A stretch of DNA of 21,285 nucleotides from UBA1672 sp033851915 (GTDB lineage: Bacteria; Pseudomonadota; Alphaproteobacteria; Micavibrionales; Micavibrionaceae), in NCBI GenBank assembly GCA_033851915.1, contig JAWSVM010000006.1:1-21285 (forward strand). The letters run 5' to 3'. This document shows, in pieces, positions 14,322 to 21,285 of this stretch. A program made the position numbers and the translations under genes. Within the stretch, counting starts at the first letter, position 1. Each line of letters opens with the position of its first letter. The notes beneath the pieces were generated by a model, which saw only the letters and a list, made by a program, of their open reading frames with translations, was not told the DNA's origin and ran no database searches.

Positions 14322-16064
14322 TTATTTGCAGTGATCATATAATCTACAAAGCTTTTTATTAATGATGCTAGGTTCACTAAACTGAAATGACTTAATGCTA
14401 TTTAAGTGTAGAATGTGGCTCATATTTAATCCCATCTTTCTATAAGCAAATGTTTTGTATTGTCCTACTTTATGATCTTCTTTTAAGTCACTAGCTAAGT
14501 TTTCTGCCTTTTCCCAATTATCCTTGTATATCAAATAATCTATTGCGCTATTTGTGGTATATGCCCCAAATGAGCCTAATTTTTCTTTTAAAGCTGTGAC
14601 ACTTTCCTTTTTGTTTTTATTCAAGTAATAGCCATATAATGCTCCCCATGCTTTATATGTATTTTTAATATCAGGATGGTTATCAAGAAGCTCTTTTCCT
14701 TTTTCTGCCTCGCCCATAAATACTAGATATTTTGCGAATATATCTATAGATCGTTTTTTGAAATATTTATCTTTTTGAATTTGCTCTCCGTTTTCTAAAT
14801 AATCATAGGCTGAGGTAATTATAATTTCAGCCTCTTTATATTCACCGATTTCCTTTAGATATAGAGCAATTTTAAGTAGTGGCTCATATAAATAATGATT
14901 ATTGAATGGTGCTTTAGTTTGCAATTGAGTTGCTAGATTTTTAAAGAAAGCTACTTTCTCGTTTTTGTTTAAAGAATTATGGGCAGTTTCAATAATGAGA
15001 TTTAAGCCAGTATTATTGGCATACTTAGTGCTTTCTATCGCCTCTAACGCTTCAGAATATTTACCTTTCAATGCAAATTTATTTGCTAATATTTGTAAAA
15101 ATGTGGTGTTAATTAATGGGCTGTTTGGATTGGCTTCCCTATATTTTCCAACGAATTTTATATATGAAGTATAAGCTATCTCTGGATTTTCAAATAACAT
15201 GGAATAATAGAGAATGTAAGGCTTAGCGTCATGAACATTTTCAAATGTCCCTGTGTTTAATAATTCTTCTGCAAGGGCAATAAATCGTGCCGCATCTTGA
15301 TCATAACTCGCTAATTTTAATGCTATTGCATAGTCAACATATGTTTCAAGTAATAATTGGTCGTTTGTAATTCTCAATGGGTAATGTTTTGCAATAATAT
15401 TAAGGGCTTCTTCTAAGCTTGAGCATATCATGGCAGTTTGTGACCAAATACGGATAGTTTTTTTAGCAAAGGTAAAAGTACCCGATTTAGGTCTTTTGGT
15501 ATGATTTATAAAAAAGGTTTTTTCGTTTTTTAAAGGCGCAAGTAAATTTAGATATTTTTCAGCTTTTGCACAATTAGAGTTAGAAGCGTAGAAAAAGCCT
15601 AATTTTGCAGCAGATACATGAATTAGGTCTTTTCTATTTTTTTTAATACTTTCAAATGCTTTTTCAGCCATAATTATATCATTATTATCTAAGGCAAATT
15701 CAAGCATATAAACCACTCTGCTTTTCAGAGTATTTGCGCTGCTATAAAATTCATCTACATATGGCTTTGCGCTTACATAATTTTTAGATAAAGCAGGAAG
15801 AGGAGCTTCTCTTATAATACGCTTTACATCTGGAATATTTGCTAATAGCTGATTAACAATTATTGGTGCGTCTATAAGATCTTGTTTATCAACTTTATTG
15901 ACAAGAGCTTGCCAGCCCATAGCAGATTTGAGGGCTATTTTAGCATTCTTTTTCCACTCTTGTAGTTCTTTATTTTTAATTTGTGTGTCTTTATCTGGTG
16001 CATTTAATAATGCATAAGTGCCAAATAAAACGATTATGAGAGCTAGAATTTTTATTAATTTCAT
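14322..16064 (-). CDS. Membrane-anchored or exported helical-repeat (TPR-like) protein, unknown function
   Basis: A 580-aa protein. Residues 4-21 (IKILALIIVLFGTYALL) form a signal peptide or N-terminal anchor; no lipobox Cys follows, and the rest is hydrophilic, so it should face the periplasm. The body is a succession of paired helices with TPR/Sel1-like spacing: for example ALKGKYSEALEAIESTKYA, ALYLKEIGEYKEAEIIITSA, and MGEAEKGKELLDNHPD. It ends KKLCRLYDHCK with two cysteines that might form a disulfide. I do not recognise the family. It is on the opposite strand to the defence genes and has strikingly AT-rich codon use compared with the backbone, suggesting separate acquisition. The start is the first ATG and has only a weak ribosome site. 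Confidence 0.8.
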   Translation of the reverse strand: MKLIKILALIIVLFGTYALLNAPDKDTQIKNKELQEWKKNAKIALKSAMGWQALVNKVDKQDLIDAPIIVNQLLANIPDVKRIIREAPLPALSKNYVSAKPYVDEFYSSANTLKSRVVYMLEFALDNNDIIMAEKAFESIKKNRKDLIHVSAAKLGFFYASNSNCAKAEKYLNLLAPLKNEKTFFINHTKRPKSGTFTFAKKTIRIWSQTAMICSSLEEALNIIAKHYPLRITNDQLLLETYVDYAIALKLASYDQDAARFIALAEELLNTGTFENVHDAKPYILYYSMLFENPEIAYTSYIKFVGKYREANPNSPLINTTFLQILANKFALKGKYSEALEAIESTKYANNTGLNLIIETAHNSLNKNEKVAFFKNLATQLQTKAPFNNHYLYEPLLKIALYLKEIGEYKEAEIIITSAYDYLENGEQIQKDKYFKKRSIDIFAKYLVFMGEAEKGKELLDNHPDIKNTYKAWGALYGYYLNKNKKESVTALKEKLGSFGAYTTNSAIDYLIYKDNWEKAENLASDLKEDHKVGQYKTFAYRKMGLNMSHILHLNSIKSFQFSEPSIINKKLCRLYDHCK

Positions 16065-16148
16065 GTTGTAAATCCGATATAGAAAATATTATTTGCTTCG
16101 GTAGAATATAAAATGAAGAGCCACTTTTGTTTACTTAATATGTACTTA

Positions 16149-16586
16149 TTAGATAATTAAATGAACAAGACCAGCTACACCAGCAGAAATAACCCCGTCT
16201 TTAACAAGCCTTTCCTTTTCCTTCTGCGTAATAGCCTCACCTTTTAATAGAACCTTAGCATTCCTAGCCAGTGTCACCATTCCAGCAATAGACATACTAG
16301 CCAAGGCATTAGGGTCATCGTATTCGCCCAATCCATTTATTACGTTAGAAACATCTTCATTTAATTCTGTATTTGAAAACCCTGTAGATGTTATAGACTG
16401 GTCTATATTAGCAACTTCTTCTGTTGCAAAGACTTCAATATTTTCATATTTATCATTGTGTTCTCTAATATATGAAATATATTTTGTCGCTTTTAATTGT
16501 ACTTCTTTAACCTCATCAGTGACGGTATTAATAATACGTATGAATTTCGTTTGTTTGACTTTATACTTAACATCTTTATTTACCAT
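16149..16586 (-). CDS. Unknown 145-aa protein with hydrophobic C-terminus
   Basis: A protein I do not recognise. The basic N-terminus (residues 1-15) leads into beta-type segments (FIRIINTVTDEVKEVQL) and an acidic middle. A C-terminal half follows with small-residue helices (ALASMSIAGMVTLARNAKVLL) and a short hydrophobic tail GVISAGVAGLVHLII (131-145) that could insert in a membrane. Ribosome site before ATG 16586 is poor. It lies 42 bp after the Fic gene on the same strand and 84 bp before the helical-repeat gene, so these three may form one minus-strand unit. Confidence 0.6.
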   Translation of the reverse strand: MVNKDVKYKVKQTKFIRIINTVTDEVKEVQLKATKYISYIREHNDKYENIEVFATEEVANIDQSITSTGFSNTELNEDVSNVINGLGEYDDPNALASMSIAGMVTLARNAKVLLKGEAITQKEKERLVKDGVISAGVAGLVHLII

Positions 16587-16628
16587 ATAAATAAGGCTGC
16601 GGTATTATTTAAGGAAATAGTTTTTATG

Positions 16629-17672
16629 TTATCTAAAATAATTTTTAACGCTGAACTCTATCTGTTCAAAGAATATTTGTTTGAACGCAGATAAGTTACT
16701 TTGTTCATAGAATATCAACATGGCTTTTTTGTAATCAATTGAATCAACACTGCGATATGATAATGGGCAAATGCCTTCTTGGATAAGAAGCGCGTTGCTA
16801 ATCATTCGACCTGTGCGTTTATTGCCATCTTCAAAAGGCTGAATATAGGAAATTAATGCCACTGCAAGAAGAGCCTTTTCAAAGCCATTATCTTTAGTGT
16901 TAATAATGGAACACATGCTCTCCAAAGCCTCTTTGATTTGATGCTCATTATCAAGCGGCTTATATGCTGATCCGGTTATACCTACGCTACGTGAGCGTAT
17001 GTTACGTCCAACACCTAAATCTTTGATTAGTAGTGAATGTATTTCTTCTAGTAGCCGTAGATTTATTTCTCCTGCTATGCCTTTGTTGGCGAGGAGATAA
17101 TTTAATGCGTCCTTGTGATTAAGCAGCATTGTTGCATCTTCTTTGGGTTTCCCTTGTGCTTCTTTTTTTTCTAAAAATAGCCTTTCTGTTTCAAGCAAAG
17201 AGTAAGTGTTGCCTTCAATTTGTGCAGATTTCCAGCTTAACTCAATTGTCAGGCGTTCCAGTTCTTTTTGATATAGCGTTTTGGGGTAATCGGAGATATT
17301 ATTTTGGTATTCTTGCTTTAAGGCCTTGAGTTTGTCCGTTTCATTTTCTGTAAAAAGATCGACTTTTTCCAAGAGTGACATTATATCCTGATTGAAGTTG
17401 GTTTGTGCTTGGCGCATGTCTGGCTCTTGCTCGAAGTAGTTCGAAGTATCAAAGGGAGCAAAGACTTTATAGGCAGGAGAAATGCTATATGATGTAGCCC
17501 TACCCTTGCCCATTTTAATCAAACAGTTGCCTGCTACCAATGCTGCAAGAGTTCTGTTTAACGTAGGTATGCTTATATTTTCGGATAGGCGATTATTTAT
17601 TTGAGAAATTGATCTATTGTCCTGAGTGGAGATAATATTAATAATTTCTCTTTGTCTGTCTGTTAATTTCAT
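16629..17672 (-). CDS. Fic-family protein with winged-helix N-terminus; catalytic His replaced by Gln
   Basis: A 347-aa protein from ATG 17672; an ATG 6 codons earlier (17690) lies inside an operator repeat. Residues 1-70 are a winged helix-turn-helix (DRQREIINII...IPTLNRTLAALVAGNCL). The inhibitory motif S/TxxxE(G/N) is seen as SAQIEGN at 149-155. The Fic core follows, with IQPFEDGNKRTGR at 277-289. In Fic AMP-transferases this motif begins with a catalytic His; here the codon is CAG (Gln 278) at 16841-16839. The rest of the motif, including the anion-hole Gly-Asn and both Arg, is intact. It may be a catalytically dead DNA-binding regulator or a changed enzyme. The inverted-repeat operator upstream suggests autoregulation by the winged helix. 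Confidence 0.88.
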   Translation of the reverse strand: MKLTDRQREIINIISTQDNRSISQINNRLSENISIPTLNRTLAALVAGNCLIKMGKGRATSYSISPAYKVFAPFDTSNYFEQEPDMRQAQTNFNQDIMSLLEKVDLFTENETDKLKALKQEYQNNISDYPKTLYQKELERLTIELSWKSAQIEGNTYSLLETERLFLEKKEAQGKPKEDATMLLNHKDALNYLLANKGIAGEINLRLLEEIHSLLIKDLGVGRNIRSRSVGITGSAYKPLDNEHQIKEALESMCSIINTKDNGFEKALLAVALISYIQPFEDGNKRTGRMISNALLIQEGICPLSYRSVDSIDYKKAMLIFYEQSNLSAFKQIFFEQIEFSVKNYFR

Positions 17673-17678
17673 TATCTG

Positions 17679-17753
17679 TAATCCTATCATTTAATACACT
17701 TAATCCTATCACACATGATAGGTAAAACAAGGAAAAGTGATAGGATTAAGTGT
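17679..17753. promoter_or_regulatory. Four-copy CCTATCA operator with 17-bp perfect inverted repeat
   Basis: TAATCCTATCA occurs at 17679-17689 and 17701-17711, and inverted at 17738-17748; a further TGATAGG is at 17716-17722. Bases 17696-17712 and 17737-17753 form a perfect 17-bp inverted repeat with a 24-bp spacer. It lies directly before the Fic gene start and divergently upstream of the zinc-ribbon gene at 17868, so it could control both. Binding by the Fic protein's winged helix is inferred. Confidence 0.7.
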
Positions 17754-17867
17754 GTGGGCAATTTGTTTATGACTGATATCAGCCTTTCTTACTTCATATA
17801 ATCGCTTGTTTGATATATCGTTTAACTGTGGAGAGTTGCCAAAAGGCATAAATAAAGGGGTGTAAAC

Positions 17868-18611
17868 ATGACATATGAAGAAGCATTAGAATTGTTTGGT
17901 TTAAGCAGAATCCCTTCCGAGGCAGTTCTTAAGATATTAAGGAATGATGCTGTTAAAGCCGCCGTAGAACAAAAAGATGAAGAACGTCAGAAAAACATAA
18001 ACGCCGCCTATGCTGTGCTAATCGGTAAAGAAGATGCGGAAATTGCCGATGGTCATGGCGAAGAGCGCACCGGCCCATCTGGATTTGTGAAGGCTGTTTG
18101 CCGTGAACACAAAGATAAAGCTTTTGTTCTGGAATGGCAAAAGATGCCAATGGAAGCTCTGGATAATATAGATAAGGTCATGATGAGTAACCCGCAACGG
18201 CTTGAATGGGATTCATCGGTTGATGGATATGTGCGTATAGATAAGACGGGCAAGCGTTTCAATTACGATGATAAAGAATACAGCAAAGCCGATGGCAGCC
18301 CCTTTGATGCAAAAACGGGGAGCTGGACTTCCGGCTTTGAAGCAGAAGTCCAGTTTAGTAAACATGCCCCCTGCCCTTCATGCCGTGCGCCGTATCTTCA
18401 ATGGTGTGAACATTGTGACACTATTTTTTGTCACAGAGGCCGTGATGATTATGCAGACCAATCCTATACCTGCCCTGAATGTGAAAAAGAATATGGTTGG
18501 GGTGATGGCTTTGGTTCTCCGATCAAAAAGGTTTTTGACGGGAAGCACCTTCGTTCTTTAACAGCAGAAGAGCGCAAAAGCATTGCCAATACAAAGCTCC
18601 TGAAAAAGTAA
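17868..18611 (+). CDS. J-domain-like plus double zinc-ribbon protein
   Basis: A 247-aa protein with AAAGGGG upstream of ATG 17868. Residues 1-55 have the helix pattern of a J domain (TYEEALELFGLSRI...QKNINAAYAVLIG) but no HPD tripeptide. Residues 165-210 are a zinc-binding region: C169-PSC172, C180-EHC183, C188 and C202-PEC205, similar in layout to zinc ribbons such as the TerY C-terminal domain. The middle has no known domain. The next gene begins 12 bp later and also carries a J-like segment. Together with the J-domain gene at 20216 this suggests a dedicated chaperone-like module; its client is unknown. Confidence 0.75.
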   Translation: MTYEEALELFGLSRIPSEAVLKILRNDAVKAAVEQKDEERQKNINAAYAVLIGKEDAEIADGHGEERTGPSGFVKAVCREHKDKAFVLEWQKMPMEALDNIDKVMMSNPQRLEWDSSVDGYVRIDKTGKRFNYDDKEYSKADGSPFDAKTGSWTSGFEAEVQFSKHAPCPSCRAPYLQWCEHCDTIFCHRGRDDYADQSYTCPECEKEYGWGDGFGSPIKKVFDGKHLRSLTAEERKSIANTKLLKK

Positions 18612-18623
18612 GGGTGTGTCGCC

Positions 18624-19727
18624 ATGCACACTATTGTTCTCATTATTGTTGGTTATATTCTCTACGGGGTTTATTGGGTTGTCGTCAATTATTGGCCGTA
18701 TGTTTTGGCGGGTGCATTTTGTATATGGTCATTCCCCAAGATAAGACGGTTAATATCCAAAAAATGGGAGCACTATCATACAACGCTACAGGAACACAAA
18801 GAGCTTGAGCGTAGCCATAATGATCTATTCGTACGCTTCTCTGATAAAGATATTAAACTGCGCTCTTTTCACTGGCTCTATTTTCTAGTGGTATTGATAG
18901 GCCTTGTGGTCGCTTATTATAGCGTATTGGAATGTTACACATTTGCGCGGCATGAAGGATGGATACGCAGTATCCCCAGAGATTACCGTGATGTGCAATA
19001 TGTGGTGTGGACTGCCCTCTTTTGTCTCGTAACCGTGACAGTGTTCAAAGTGATAATCATTGCATTTAATCGTATGCACCCTAACTTGGAATTGTTTGCC
19101 AGCCATAAGGCATTATTGCGCCGCGCATCCACAGCCCAGAATTCTCAAATCGCATTAGATTATGCCCCTGCTTTGAGAGAAAGTGCCAAGCATCATGTTC
19201 GATCACTCTATGATCTTTTTGTTGCCGGACATGCCCGATGCTCTAAAAGTTCAGATACGGCCTATTATAAAAATACGCGCCTTCGTGACACACTTACGTA
19301 TCTTGAAAAGCACTTCCCCCACGCGCACGAAGATGAAAGTTTCAGAAGGAAATATTGGAACTACGCTCGCCATATTTATAAGCTCTTAGATTTTCGGGAA
19401 GACCCGTTAATTGAAGATTCAATGTTCGCGCAGCCCTATCCCGAAAGTGAAATATTTAAAGAACAAGAAGCGCGTGAGCGATTAAAAATGGAACGCGATA
19501 AATATCAAAACGAGCCACAAGATGTTTGGTCAAAACAAGTTGATATGATCACCTTGAAAGATGCTCTTGAACTTATCGGGATGACAGATGTTCCCCCTGT
19601 GAAGGTACTCCATAAACTTCATATGGCGGTTTTGGAAGATCATAAAGGTGATCCAAAGAAAGAAAAATTAACGGCAAAGGCGTTTGAGATTTTAGGAGCG
19701 CAGGCCGTTAAGAATGAAATGTCTTAA
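18624..19727 (+). CDS. Multi-pass membrane protein with C-terminal J-like segment
   Basis: A 367-aa protein. Hydrophobic segments at about 3-37 (one long or two short), 80-103 and 126-148 make three to four membrane passes. The cytosolic region from about 150 contains helical, charged stretches. The last 60 residues (ITLKDALELIGMTDVPPVKVLHKLHMAVLEDH...EKLTAKAFEILG) echo the J-like N-terminus of the preceding gene product (TYEEALELFGLSRIPSEAVLKIL) and also lack HPD. GGGTG lies before ATG 18624. Probably cotranscribed with the preceding gene; a terminator-like hairpin stands at 19894. Function not recognised. Confidence 0.75.
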   Translation: MHTIVLIIVGYILYGVYWVVVNYWPYVLAGAFCIWSFPKIRRLISKKWEHYHTTLQEHKELERSHNDLFVRFSDKDIKLRSFHWLYFLVVLIGLVVAYYSVLECYTFARHEGWIRSIPRDYRDVQYVVWTALFCLVTVTVFKVIIIAFNRMHPNLELFASHKALLRRASTAQNSQIALDYAPALRESAKHHVRSLYDLFVAGHARCSKSSDTAYYKNTRLRDTLTYLEKHFPHAHEDESFRRKYWNYARHIYKLLDFREDPLIEDSMFAQPYPESEIFKEQEARERLKMERDKYQNEPQDVWSKQVDMITLKDALELIGMTDVPPVKVLHKLHMAVLEDHKGDPKKEKLTAKAFEILGAQAVKNEMS

Positions 19728-20215
19728 AACTAAAATACCCATACAATCAGCATGACGCTTTTTGTGTTTATGTGCTTAATGTATTTCTTTAAAGCGCATT
19801 ATACCTAATGGTACACATAGCTTTTCGCTATCTTTCGATACCCCAAGTCTTGTATGTCGTGTTTGTGGTTTCCCCTCTTCCCTCTGTATTTGAAGATCAT
19901 TTTTTGATCTGTTTTTTATGATTCAAGGCGTATTGAAAGTCGGCCTGCGCCCTCCTCTGGTTCTCTGTGAAGAAGCCCTTATCCAGCTTACATCGACAAA
20001 AACGCCTGTATCAATAGCCTTGCTTTCTCTTGCCCGCATAAACGTGTTGTCGCAAGTAAATCCCGTTTTACGGGACAAGTCTTTGAAGTCGTTTTCTTAC
20101 GATCAAGCGTCACTTCCGCATACGCGGGTTTAAGTGTTCCGCTCGCCGCTTGGCAAGGTTTCATGCACAGGGGGTAATTGCATTCCCTGCGGTCATTAAA
20201 AAGGAAACCAAGATC
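19728..20215. other. 488-bp non-coding stretch with several stem-loops
   Basis: I see no convincing gene here; a frame at 19918-20133 lacks a ribosome site and protein-like composition. Hairpins are at 19817-19831 (ATAGC/GCTAT), 19894-19910, 20061-20075 (TCCCGT/ACGGGA, 3-base loop), 20111-20136 (CACTT-CCGC/GCGG-gttt-AAGTG) and 20168-20189 (CAGGG/CCCTG). The stretch from about 19930 is visibly less AT-rich than the surrounding intergenic DNA. It may hold a small RNA or a structured leader for the J-domain gene. Confidence 0.5.
19894..19917 (+). terminator. Intrinsic terminator-like hairpin
   Basis: AGATCA (19894-19899), five T loop, TGATCT (19905-19910), then G and six T. It lies 166 bp after the membrane-protein gene. 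Confidence 0.5.
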
Positions 20216-20698
20216 ATGAACATATATGATGCAGCTAAAATTTTAGGCCTATCAGGTGAGATAAACACACAAGACACAAAAACAGCATATCGCGCCGCTT
20301 GTAAAAAATACCATCCAGACATTAACCCCGTAGGCGAAGATATGATGAAAGTGATTAATGAAGCCTATGACGCTTTAAAAAATTACACGGGCGAGATCAA
20401 ATCAGAACAAACAGATTATGGCGACTTACTCAATGATGCTTTAAACGCAGTTTCTAACCTCCCTGCCCTCGTGATAGAAATTTGTGGTTCATGGGTTTGG
20501 CTTACTGGTGATACACGCGCCCACAAGGACGCATTGAAAGAAGCAGGCTTTAAATGGGCAGCTAAAAAGAAGGCATGGTATTTTCGCCCTGAACAGTTCC
20601 GCAGCCGTTCAAAGGGTAGTACCAGTCTTGAAGAAATTCGCGCAAAATATGGATCACAAAGGCCACAGCGCAACAATCATATGATTGCGCGGGGCTAA
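20216..20698 (+). CDS. J-domain (DnaJ-like) protein with plasmid-type C-terminal module
   Basis: A 160-aa protein from ATG 20216, preceded by AAGGA about ten bases upstream; an ATG-initiated frame from 20150 has no such site. Residues 1-58 are a true J domain: YDAAKILGLSG, then the HPD tripeptide at 33-35, then MMKVINEAYDALKN. J domains stimulate the ATPase of DnaK/Hsp70. Residues 82-123 (IEICGSWVWLTGDTRAHKDALKEAGFKWAAKKKAWYFRP) are a second module that I recall from plasmid and phage J proteins, whose role is unknown. The next gene starts 2 bp after its stop. Plasmid J proteins may recruit host DnaK to replication or transfer; inference only. Confidence 0.87.
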   Translation: MNIYDAAKILGLSGEINTQDTKTAYRAACKKYHPDINPVGEDMMKVINEAYDALKNYTGEIKSEQTDYGDLLNDALNAVSNLPALVIEICGSWVWLTGDTRAHKDALKEAGFKWAAKKKAWYFRPEQFRSRSKGSTSLEEIRAKYGSQRPQRNNHMIARG

Positions 20699-20700
20699 TC

Positions 20701-21234
20701 ATGACAAACCCATGCGCAAAAGTAGAAGAAATAGCTCTATATCTTGGCAAGCCGTGGAAGTTTTCACGGCTTGGCGAAGAATCTCTTTGGCGGTTTGAAA
20801 TTATAGATGGATATGGGCGCGGCCTGTATTTTAGGCTTGATGGTAACAAGTTCAAAATCGGCGGTATGTTCCCACGTCAAAAATGTAGTGCATGGAGGGA
20901 TGATTACAAAGATATAGGGGTAAGTGTTGAAAGACCGGCAAAAGATATTGCCGCCGATATTATGCGCAGACTTATGCCCTATTATTTAAAAGCCTATGAA
21001 ACCGCCCTCCTCCGCTATGTTGAGGATCAAGAAAAGGAAACGCACTTAAATCTGATTGCACAGTCCATTGTTCAAGTGACAGATGGACGCATTCCAGATC
21101 ATAGCCGCGCACGTAAAACAGTTTACTTTGATAAAGGCACAGCGGAAATATGGTCTAGCGGCGATATTAATCTAAATCTTCAAAGACTATCTATTGAGCA
21201 GGTCATTAGGGTTGTGTCGATATTGAGGGAATAA
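20701..21234 (+). CDS. Unknown 177-aa protein paired with the J-domain gene
   Basis: A soluble mixed alpha/beta protein with no domain I can name. The N-terminal half holds beta-type segments (WRFEIIDGYGRGLYFRLDGNKFKIGG) and the DYKDIGVSVERPAKDIAADIMRRLMPYYLKAYE helix region; the C-terminal part ends with VIRVVSILRE. It starts two bases after the J-domain gene stop, so it is translationally coupled. It converges with the HTH gene across the circular junction, with about 29 bp between the two stops. Similar proteins occur, as far as I recall, near J-domain genes in plasmids and phages. Confidence 0.7.
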   Translation: MTNPCAKVEEIALYLGKPWKFSRLGEESLWRFEIIDGYGRGLYFRLDGNKFKIGGMFPRQKCSAWRDDYKDIGVSVERPAKDIAADIMRRLMPYYLKAYETALLRYVEDQEKETHLNLIAQSIVQVTDGRIPDHSRARKTVYFDKGTAEIWSSGDINLNLQRLSIEQVIRVVSILRE

Positions 21235-21270
21235 AGTAGCCCCGAAAAATTGAATGGCGCATATCATGCA

Positions 21271-21285
21271 AAAAGTTTATGAAGG
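21271..21285. repeat. Terminal redundancy, right copy
   Basis: Identical to bases 1-15. Reading the minus strand through the join gives codons TTT GCA then stop TGA (21266-21264), completing the gene that occupies 1-653. Confidence 0.75.

Noticed and set aside
1..21285. CRISPR arrays, tRNA or rRNA genes, insertion sequences
   Set aside because: No regular direct-repeat/spacer series, no rRNA-like or tRNA-like sequence and no transposase or integrase were seen by eye.

Overview
The window looks like a complete circular plasmid of about 21,270 bp from an alphaproteobacterium. The last 15 bases repeat the first 15. Joining the ends lets the minus-strand gene that runs off base 1 finish at a stop two codons past the join. 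The replication gene is a RepC of the repABC class, a family largely confined to Alphaproteobacteria, but repA and repB are absent. The sequence is visibly AT-rich for that class, so a low-GC alphaproteobacterial lineage is likely; I cannot name the genus.

Backbone (1-8770): a helix-turn-helix/coiled-coil plasmid protein on the minus strand. A 565-bp control region follows, with iteron-like repeats and a possible antisense RNA. Then come repC, an AbrB-type antitoxin with a Doc toxin, a small acidic/charged protein, a VirD4/TraG coupling protein and a TerB-like protein. Convergent to these is a TraD-like mobilization protein, followed by an RSF1010-type oriT, a run of seven stem-loops and a MobA/MobL (MOBQ) relaxase. 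There is a relaxase and a coupling protein but no type IV secretion channel, so the plasmid should be mobilizable with a helper channel rather than self-transmissible.

Cargo (8770-17750): a regulator pair (XRE repressor plus ImmA/IrrE-type peptidase) faces a three-part ubiquitin-like operon across a promoter region that carries two near-identical operator-like repeats. The operon encodes a small basic Lys/Ala-rich protein, a three-domain multiubiquitin protein, an E1-like ThiF enzyme and a DUF6527 protein. Next is an anti-phage type dCTP/dCMP deaminase with a small ORF behind it. These genes make a credible defence island. On the opposite strand follow a secreted or membrane-anchored helical-repeat protein, an unknown 145-aa protein and a Fic-family protein whose catalytic His reads as Gln. 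The Fic gene lies next to a strong inverted-repeat operator.

Accessory module (17868-21234): four plus-strand genes. Three carry J-domain-like segments: a zinc-ribbon protein, a membrane protein and a true HPD J-domain protein. The fourth is an unrecognised 177-aa protein. A 488-bp stem-loop-rich non-coding stretch interrupts the set. Their joint role is unknown.
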